DNA of 55,981 nucleotides from an uncultured Prevotellaceae bacterium (GTDB taxonomy: Bacteria; Bacteroidota; Bacteroidia; Bacteroidales; Bacteroidaceae). Shown here in pieces: positions 50,866 to 55,981 of this stretch. The position numbers were made by a program, and so were the translations under genes. Every line of letters starts with the position of its first letter. The first letter of the stretch is position 1. The notes beneath the pieces were generated by a model. That model had not been told where the DNA came from. It searched no databases and worked only from the letters and a program-made list of their open reading frames with translations. Location of the stretch: assembly GCA_902770195.1 (NCBI GenBank), contig CACXSA010000020.1, positions 1-55,981 on the forward strand, given 5' to 3'.

Positions 50866-51318
50866 AATTCTGAAAATTTGAGTTGTTAGACAATAGAAAC
50901 TATATATAAATACTAAACTACTACAGTTGCTCTAATATGGTTATTTTTTATAGGAATTGCTATTTTCCATATTGAGCACCCGGAGGGGTGATAAATATGG
51001 GTACACCTATTGTCCGATTACTCTTAAATTTTTCAAAAGGAGGTAAAATGCAAGCTTTTCGATTTTTCATCAAGCCACCATAGGCTGTTTCATATATAAT
51101 AAGCGTTTCCCATCAGGAACTGGAGGGGCGTGTTTTCCACAGAGTACTTACTATAAATAGTTATATAAAGGCTGATTCTGAGAAGTTTCGAGAAAACAAG
51201 AATCTTAGTTAATGTGTGGTGTACCACTAATGCACACGAAAGCAAGCCTGAACACCCGCATGGAGTGAACAGGCTCAACTACAGAATTTACTTATGTCAT
51301 AAGTAGTTAGGTGCTAAG
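50866..51318. other. Gene-poor stretch of the element with hairpins and an 11-codon frame
   Basis: Contains a hairpin CACCC-GGAG-GGGTG (about 50983-50997), distant inverted copies of ACAATAG/CTATTGT, an 11-codon frame with a strong Shine-Dalgarno (51048-51083, plus strand), and a hairpin AGCCTG...CAGGCT (51245-51275) with an inner CAC/GTG stem. A transfer origin is possible in such a place, but no known oriT is recognised. Confidence 0.4.
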
Positions 51319-51660
51319 TTACCTATTAGAATTCTTTTCAATATTTTTCTGTCCGTGCCATTTGAGTGTAACATCAAAATGGTTTCCATATTCTTCAACA
51401 AAAAGAATTATATCAGACTCCTCCAATTCAATAAAACTACAGTCATAATTGAACAGTTTGTCGATCATATCTTTTTCTGTTATTTCTATGTGATGCGGAC
51501 AATTATTTATTTTTTCCCTTATTAATTCTTGAATTATATTGGAAGTAATTTGACCATTTAAGTTATAAACAAGCATCATAATTAAATCTAAACTATAAGT
51601 AATAAAGTTGATCTTACATTTTTCATTGTATAATCTAATAAGACAAATTTGTTTATTCAT
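51319..51660 (-). CDS. Unknown element protein
   Basis: A 113-residue acidic protein with mixed alpha/beta pattern (SNIIQELIREKINNCPHHIEI, CSFIELEESDIILFVEEYGNHFDVTLKW). It may be a small immunity- or anti-defence-like protein, but nothing specific supports that. Very A/T-rich compared with the flanking genes. Confidence 0.55.
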   Translation of the reverse strand: MNKQICLIRLYNEKCKINFITYSLDLIMMLVYNLNGQITSNIIQELIREKINNCPHHIEITEKDMIDKLFNYDCSFIELEESDIILFVEEYGNHFDVTLKWHGQKNIEKNSNR

Positions 51661-51698
51661 ATTTCATATCATTTATGTAATTTTACAATAGCTATTGT

Positions 51699-51751
51699 AG
51701 TGGGCTCCTGTATTATAAATTCTGTTCAAGATTTGATTACAGGAACCCACT
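51699..51751 (-). terminator. Hairpin after the ParB-like gene
   Basis: AGTGGG-ct-CCTGTA (51699-51712) and TACAGG-aa-CCCACT (51738-51751) form a 12-bp interrupted stem 15 bases after the ParB-like stop. A T-run is present only on the plus-strand side, so its terminator role is uncertain. Confidence 0.45.
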
Positions 51752-51766
51752 AACATTTTTCAAGAA

Positions 51767-52723
51767 TTAGCTTCCATATTCCTCCCACAAGTTATTAAGC
51801 ATGCGATTGACGATTGTCTCTTTGGTGTCACCACCCCGACTACCCTTACTTTTCTCAATTACATCAGCTGTCTCACGCCCAATTCCTGCAAGGAAGTTAC
51901 ACATTTTCTTTATAAATGCAGACTTACCGTCCTCGAACTTCTTTTGCTTGGTTATTATCCAGTCTGGAATTAAACGTTTTTTTAAGAAATCTTCGCTAAA
52001 CGATTTTTTAGCAGCTTGTAGAAGTTTAAGCCCTCTATCAATATCTTTATCGTCTCTAAGAGAGTCCGCGATGGTACCGCTTATGGCATTTGCTAAAACG
52101 GCTTTTGTGATTTTTTTCTCAAAAGTGAGCCACATAGAGGCAGACTCAATAGAATAACCTTTCTCAGTTAAACTGTTGATGGCAGTCAGTAGTGGTAATT
52201 CTTCTTTAAGCATCATGGCAGCTCCCTTTCCGTAATCCGCAGTTTTCCACGGATTAGTAGCGATGTTAATTTCACTTAACATTTTCGCAACACTAATGTC
52301 CTGTAATGGAAGCATGAAACTAAACTCACCATCATATCTTTCTTCCTCTTTAAGAAGTTGGAGATGAGCCTTGTATCTGTGGTTAGCGTCCACCAGAACC
52401 ACATAATATTTGGCATTTTCATCTGTGACGGGCTCTTCTGTTTCAAAGTCCACAACCTTCAGTCCCTCTGCAATAGCTTTTTCTGCTTTAACAATAATTG
52501 CAGGAACCAATAGACCTGTTTCCTTAAGAGATTTTTTCTTGGCTTTGACGATCTTTTCGTCAAAAGTTCTGTTGCCAGCCAGTCTGCCAATCTTGTACCC
52601 CTTTTTCTGCAACATGGCAAGAGTAATGATCCTTCCGATATAATTCAGAAGAACATCATTTGAGTTGTTCATACTTGTAGCGTTGTTAGCTACGTTTGTA
52701 CTGTCATTTATTATTTCTGACAT
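51767..52723 (-). CDS. ParB-like nuclease-domain protein
   Basis: A 318-residue protein. An N-terminal ParB/sulfiredoxin-like region includes NRTFDEKIVKAKKKSLKETGLLVPAIIV and YYVVLVDANHRYKAHLQLLKEEE, the D-x-N-H-R signature of the ParB/Srx fold. A helical C-terminal part follows. ParB-fold proteins on such elements may partition, regulate or act as nucleases. No ParA is encoded beside it. Start MSEIINDSTN (52723) is preferred over 52774. Confidence 0.78.
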   Translation of the reverse strand: MSEIINDSTNVANNATSMNNSNDVLLNYIGRIITLAMLQKKGYKIGRLAGNRTFDEKIVKAKKKSLKETGLLVPAIIVKAEKAIAEGLKVVDFETEEPVTDENAKYYVVLVDANHRYKAHLQLLKEEERYDGEFSFMLPLQDISVAKMLSEINIATNPWKTADYGKGAAMMLKEELPLLTAINSLTEKGYSIESASMWLTFEKKITKAVLANAISGTIADSLRDDKDIDRGLKLLQAAKKSFSEDFLKKRLIPDWIITKQKKFEDGKSAFIKKMCNFLAGIGRETADVIEKSKGSRGGDTKETIVNRMLNNLWEEYGS

Positions 52724-52781
52724 AATTTTGTAATTTTTGTTTGCTCCAAATTCATAGGTAGTCGGAGCGTTCACCTTATTA

Positions 52782-53087
52782 CTATTTATTATTGCCCTGT
52801 CTTTTGTGTGGCTTCTTGGCCTTAATCAGATCCAGGGCGAGATCTGCGTCCACTACAATAATTTTACCCACCTGGCTGATGGCTGCGTCGATAACCCCCG
52901 ACCTTTTTATCCGTGAGGCTGTAGCCGTACTGCATCCAAGTAGATCACACAGTCCTTGAAGCCCGTACACGTAATGCTTCTTGACCTTCACACCTTCATC
53001 CGGATTTGGTGCGAACAAAGCTTCAGCGAAGCACTCCTTGAGTCGGTCAAAGAACTCGTCTTGTGTCATATTTAACAGCATTTTCAT
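52782..53087 (-). CDS. DUF3853-family DNA-binding protein (excisionase-like)
   Basis: A 101-residue protein: YVYGLQGLCDLLGCSTATASRIKRSGVIDAAISQVGKIIVVDADLALDLI, a MerR/excisionase-type wHTH as found in DUF3853 proteins of Bacteroidetes elements. Likely regulator or recombination directionality factor for the neighbouring integrase (inference). TCTCAATAAAT repeats lie directly upstream. Starts at MLLNM or MTQDEF, a few codons in, are also possible. Confidence 0.82.
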   Translation of the reverse strand: MKMLLNMTQDEFFDRLKECFAEALFAPNPDEGVKVKKHYVYGLQGLCDLLGCSTATASRIKRSGVIDAAISQVGKIIVVDADLALDLIKAKKPHKRQGNNK

Positions 53088-53143
53088 ATAATATAAAAAT
53101 TATTTCTGCTGCAAAGATCTGCCTTTTCCCTGATTATTAGAAA

Positions 53144-53205
53144 TCTCAATAAATCTCAATAAATAAATAGCGCTCTCAATAAATAATTTCTTCTTTTCAA
53201 TAAAT
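53144..53205. repeat. TCTCAATAAAT repeats in helical phase
   Basis: Copies begin at 53144, 53154, 53174 and 53195 (last as TTCAATAAAT): 10, 20 and 21 bases apart, all facing the same side of the helix. They lie 57 bases upstream of the DUF3853 start, between it and the integrase terminator. Confidence 0.7.
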
Positions 53206-53228
53206 CCGAGACGTGTAATCCAAGAAAA

Positions 53229-53258
53229 AAGGCACCATGCTTGTAGCATAGTGCCTTC
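53229..53258 (-). terminator. Terminator of the integrase gene
   Basis: On the minus strand, 24 bases after the stop, AAGGCACTATGCT and AGCATGGTGCCTT form a stem with a short loop, followed by TTTTTC. Confidence 0.85.
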
Positions 53259-53281
53259 CGATATATGTTGCCTCAGTCGTA

Positions 53282-54670
53282 TTACGATTCCTGAGCGATT
53301 TCTGTCTGAATATTATGGAGCCATTTTCTTAATGATGCCTCGTCAGCATCGTTAAGCAGATTTATGATCTGACTCCGAAATTGGTTTTTGTTCCACTTTT
53401 CCATTTCGAGTGCCTGTGTTTCTGTTGCAGTCTCGATATATGGTTTCATGGTATTGTAGGACTTGTGCCCTGTACACTTCATGACCGTTTCAGCTGGGAT
53501 TCCCATAGCTAATGAGCATGAGACAAATGTCCTACGTGCATCATGATTAGAAATGATCTCACAGAACCTGTGCGATTCTTCCTTACGCTCAGTACCAATA
53601 TAATATATTTCCGTAATTATTCTGTCGAGCCCCGCTTCCTTAGCAGCATCCTTGACTGCATCGTTCAACTTTTGAGAACTCTGCACATCAAAAACGTAAT
53701 CATCAGGTTTCTTACATATATTATATAAGGTGAGAATCCGTTGAGCTTCCTCAGTCAGTGGTATAATTAGATGCTCACCAGTCTTTTGGGCGAACATTTC
53801 AATCTTACAGTCGTGAATATGTATGGCTTTTAATCTCCTTAGATCAGAGATTCGTAGTGAAGTAAATGCCATGAAACACCAGAAGTCACGGGCTTTTGAT
53901 AGCCTGCTGTTCTCGTCATTCTTAAATCTAAAGTGTGCGAAGTGAAGTAGCTCGTCATAATGAAGAAATGTTACTGTCTTGGGTAAAACTTTTAAATTGG
54001 TTTCAAAGTTTAAGACTTCTGCTGGAACTGTATAACCTGTTTTGGTATTGAGCCATTTCAAGAACCCCTTCAACATCGTTATTTGTTTGTTGATGGTACG
54101 GTTCCGATATTTATTATTTATGTACCACCCTCGGAGTTTGTACATGTGTTCAATAGTAATTTTGTCAGGCTTGATGTGTGGATTGGCTTTCGTGATGTGC
54201 TGAAAAGCCTGAGTATATTTCTCCTTGGCTTGATCATCCCAGTTTTTCTCTCTGCCGCATTCTATAAGAAATAAGTCGATCATTTCTTTGAATGACTTTC
54301 TCTTAATGGTCTCCATCGAAGCGGTAGAGTTTACATTTATGCGTCCTAGAGCGGAGTTAACCATCGTTTTCAATTCATCAGTAGTTGGCACAGTGTTTTT
54401 TAGGGCACATTTATCAAAGACTCCCTCAATCTCTTCACGATATTCTGCGATTTCTTCGTTAATCTCCACGTATGTAAACTTCATATCTCGCACATAATGG
54501 GTTGTTCCTCGTTTAGCTTTCATGAGATCTTGATCCCATTTGTCAGGTTCTGCCCAAACACTTGTGAAAAATGAAACCACAGAATTACTATTGTTCCACC
54601 TAACTTTAAGACCGACTTGCCCTGTACTACCTTTAATATAAGGCCTAACTGAATAATTTAACTTGATCAT
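53282..54670 (-). CDS. Tyrosine site-specific integrase of the element
   Basis: The 462-residue integrase has an Arm-type N-terminal domain (LKVRWNNSNSVVSFFTSVW), a SAM-like core-binding domain (FLIECGREKNWDDQAKEKYTQAFQHI) and a catalytic domain: R in TSLRISDLRRL, HDARRTFVSCSLAMG (His-x-x-Arg), H in CTGHKSYNTMKPYIE and the tyrosine in that segment. It is the type used by Bacteroidetes integrative elements. It lies next to the right attachment site, as expected for integration into tRNA-Ser. Confidence 0.94.
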   Translation of the reverse strand: MIKLNYSVRPYIKGSTGQVGLKVRWNNSNSVVSFFTSVWAEPDKWDQDLMKAKRGTTHYVRDMKFTYVEINEEIAEYREEIEGVFDKCALKNTVPTTDELKTMVNSALGRINVNSTASMETIKRKSFKEMIDLFLIECGREKNWDDQAKEKYTQAFQHITKANPHIKPDKITIEHMYKLRGWYINNKYRNRTINKQITMLKGFLKWLNTKTGYTVPAEVLNFETNLKVLPKTVTFLHYDELLHFAHFRFKNDENSRLSKARDFWCFMAFTSLRISDLRRLKAIHIHDCKIEMFAQKTGEHLIIPLTEEAQRILTLYNICKKPDDYVFDVQSSQKLNDAVKDAAKEAGLDRIITEIYYIGTERKEESHRFCEIISNHDARRTFVSCSLAMGIPAETVMKCTGHKSYNTMKPYIETATETQALEMEKWNKNQFRSQIINLLNDADEASLRKWLHNIQTEIAQES

Positions 54671-54710
54671 ATTCTCTTATTTTTTAGTTTAACGTAATTC
54701 TAGAAATCGT

Positions 54711-54728
54711 AGGTTCCACAGAGGTTCC
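54711..54728. repeat. Paired AGGTTCC boxes, right end (possible integrase arm sites)
   Basis: AGGTTCC at 54711-54717 and 54722-54728, 11 bp apart, plus a weaker AGGTTTC at about 54777. They match the pair at 41388 and 41400 in the left end and lie about 170 bases from the attachment core. Confidence 0.6.
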
Positions 54729-54897
54729 AACTGAAATCTTCGGCGAAGTTATAACTAAAAAATGAGACTACCAAGAGGTTTCGCCAAACCGATTACAAAA
54801 GATAACAATTGAGGATGAAAGATTATTATGCTTACGTAATCATCTGATAATCAGCACAATAGTGATCAGGTGTAATCAGACCTTCTCATTCAGACCC

Positions 54898-54913
54898 TCC
54901 CTCTCTCTCCGCT
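54898..54913 (+). repeat. Right attachment site
   Basis: Exact copy of the 16 bases at 41318-41333. The following GATAAATCTGCG... hairpin would be the original terminator of tRNA-Ser. Confidence 0.88.
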
Positions 54914-54916
54914 GAT

Positions 54917-54966
54917 AAATCTGCGTAACTAATTGATTTTCAATGGGCTACGCAGATTTTCTATTT
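54917..54966 (+). terminator. Original terminator of tRNA-Ser, displaced by the element
   Basis: AAATCTGCGTA (54917-54927) and TACGCAGATTT (54949-54959) form an 11-bp stem followed by TCTATTTC. It begins four bases after the right attachment site. Confidence 0.8.
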
Positions 54967-55019
54967 CTCCGTTACCCAAAATCAGACCCAAATCTCATCC
55001 CTTTTATTAGATTGTTAAG

Positions 55020-55706
55020 ATGAAGAAAGATACCGTTCAAATCTCAGATAGAACTTGTACCATATACAAGTCTGAACACCCTGAATACCTGCTGATTCAG
55101 CCAATTGATGAGCATGACTTGGAGGTATTGGACAATGAGGTGGCAACGATTGAGTCCCTGACCAACAAGTCCTTTACGTTAGTAGCCTTTGAAATCAAAG
55201 ACTGGCAGAGCGAACTGACACCTTGGACGGCTCCAGCTGTCTTTGGGAAGATTCCCTTTGGGGAAGGAGCAGTAGCAACGCTTTCTTTCATTCAGAATAT
55301 ACTGATTCCAGAGTTGAAGCGAATGCAACTTTTCGATAAGGACAAGATGCAATGCGTGTTAGGCGGCTACTCTCTGGCAGGCTTCTTTGCCTTATGGTCA
55401 AGTTATCAGACAGAATTATTTGATGGTATCGCAGCTGTATCGCCATCCGTCTGGTATCCTCAATGGATGGAGTATGCAAAGGACAACAAGCCCTTGGCAA
55501 CCTCCGTCTATCTCAGTCTCGGTGATAAGGAAGAGAAAACGAAGAACCCCACAATGGCTCAGGTTGGCAACTGTATTCGCAAACAGCAGGAACTGTTGAC
55601 AGCGCAAGGCATTAACACCATTCTTGAATGGAATCCCGGCAATCACTTCCAGCATTCTGATGAAAGAACGGCCAAGGGATTTGCATGGCTCATCAATCAG
55701 AACTGA
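55020..55706 (+). CDS. Alpha/beta-hydrolase (esterase) protein
   Basis: A 228-residue cytoplasmic hydrolase. Nucleophile motif GGYSLAG, the acid in LSLGDKEEKTKN and the histidine in NPGNHFQHSDER form a plausible catalytic triad. The sequence resembles the esterase-D / enterobactin-esterase-like group (AVSPSVWYPQWMEY). The substrate is unknown. The gene lies just outside the integrative element. Confidence 0.8.
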   Translation: MKKDTVQISDRTCTIYKSEHPEYLLIQPIDEHDLEVLDNEVATIESLTNKSFTLVAFEIKDWQSELTPWTAPAVFGKIPFGEGAVATLSFIQNILIPELKRMQLFDKDKMQCVLGGYSLAGFFALWSSYQTELFDGIAAVSPSVWYPQWMEYAKDNKPLATSVYLSLGDKEEKTKNPTMAQVGNCIRKQQELLTAQGINTILEWNPGNHFQHSDERTAKGFAWLINQN

Positions 55707-55752
55707 CAAGCAAGACTGTCAATGTTTAACTGAGTTTAAAGAATTGGCAGCA

Positions 55753-55839
55753 ATGTTTACCGAGGACGGCATCCTGACCGTCACCATGCCGAAGACCGAG
55801 CCGAAGCAGAAGGTCACCAAGGCCATCGAGGTCTCGTAA
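55753..55839 (+). pseudogene. C-terminal remnant of a small heat-shock protein (Hsp20)
   Basis: The short frame reads MFTEDGILTVTMPKTEPKQK and then VTKAIEVS, which matches the last strands of the alpha-crystallin domain (GILTVTMPK) and tail of Hsp20 proteins. The rest of the domain is missing upstream, where the esterase gene ends only 46 bases before. It is probably a deletion remnant. Confidence 0.65.
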
Positions 55840-55866
55840 TGAGGATTCATCTTGTTAAAACAGCAG

Positions 55867-55910
55867 CAGGCAGCACCCCGTCGTGGATGCTGCCTGTTAT
55901 TTGTTTTATT
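55867..55910 (+). terminator. Terminator after the Hsp20 remnant
   Basis: CAGGCAGCA (55867-55875) and TGCTGCCTG (55888-55896) form a 9-bp stem followed by TTATTTGTTTTATT. Confidence 0.85.
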
Positions 55911-55981
55911 GCAGTTCAATTATTCGGATTTTTCAAAATGTCTTTTTTCTACGGCAAATATTCAAATATGCCGTAGAATAA

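Larger units (their letters stand above)
41334..54913. mobile_element. Integrative element of about 13.6 kb in tRNA-Ser
   Basis: Bounded by a 16-bp direct repeat of the tRNA 3' end, with an integrase gene at the right end pointing inward and more A/T-rich genes than the flanks. Contents from right to left: integrase, DUF3853, ParB-like, small ORFs, DUF3871, a second tyrosine recombinase, leader RNA, secreted proteins, the LytTR/PBP-like operon, a LRR protein, a wHTH protein and an unknown protein. No relaxase, coupling protein, terminase or capsid gene was recognised, so it is either mobilised by others or a phage-satellite-like island. Confidence 0.85.

Noticed and set aside
51090-51278. 62-codon minus-strand frame
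   Set aside because: No start context, composition or similarity supports coding, and it crosses a hairpin at 51245-51275.
41334-54913. Prophage
   Set aside because: No terminase, portal, capsid, tail or lysis gene was recognised; two recombinases and DUF3871/DUF3853 genes fit an integrative element better.

Overview
The window is chromosomal DNA of a Bacteroidales bacterium, most likely Prevotella or a close relative. This rests on several things seen here: promoters of the Bacteroidetes type (TTTG, 19-20 bases, TAnnTTTG), starts that mostly lack a Shine-Dalgarno sequence, Bacteroidetes-specific families (DUF3871, DUF3853, DUF4421, a short phosphoglycerate dehydrogenase), and numerous dispersed short repeats. 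The species cannot be named from sequence alone.

Layout. 1-1376 is a degraded edge: the 3' part of a RhuM-like gene, a 34-residue FtsZ-like stub, then about 900 bases without a convincing gene but with four families of short repeats. 1377-9692 holds an SLC13-type transporter, a serine operon (serC, then a four-helix-bundle cassette, then serA), a DbpA-type helicase, an OmpH-like lipoprotein and the dipeptidase PepD. 9692-12587 has small proteins, a broken BaiN-like flavoprotein gene, and queT-queF behind a structured leader. 12643-25467 carries an oxaloacetate-decarboxylase-like protein without its biotin lysine, an HD protein, LptD, a CPA2 antiporter, PepT, a prohibitin-like protein, a racemase and an MFS transporter. 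25468-31283 contains a five-unit 42-bp array, a DUF1537 kinase fused to a DUF559 nuclease domain, a BKACE enzyme, two LuxR-type regulators and a DUF4421 protein. 31341-41136 has a lipoprotein / RsbW-like / STAS / RelA-like cluster, an ABCG-type transporter, two deoxynucleoside kinases and MutS2.

From tRNA-Ser(UGA) at 41247 to 54913 lies a 13.6-kb integrative element. It is bounded by a 16-bp direct repeat of the tRNA 3' end and has paired AGGTTCC boxes inside both ends. It encodes an integrase, a second short tyrosine recombinase, DUF3853, ParB-like and DUF3871 proteins and a wHTH protein. Its cargo operon contains a LytTR regulator, a penicillin-binding-protein homologue lacking the catalytic serine, a YbjN-like protein and a leucine-rich-repeat protein, preceded by secreted and membrane proteins and by a leader RNA with attenuator-like alternative stems. 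I saw no relaxase or capsid gene. Beyond it lie an esterase and an Hsp20 tail fragment.

The strongest candidate for something undescribed is a repeat system. Two small-protein cassettes (S23-type four-helix bundle; DUF559 nuclease) sit between co-directional genes, each between inverted copies of a repeat that also supplies the stop codon of the upstream gene. Related heptanucleotide repeats occur in frame inside coding regions (helicase, DUF1537, MutS2), and a mini-element with inverted ends lies in frame in the MFS gene. Second is the element's LytTR plus dead-PBP operon and its structured leader.
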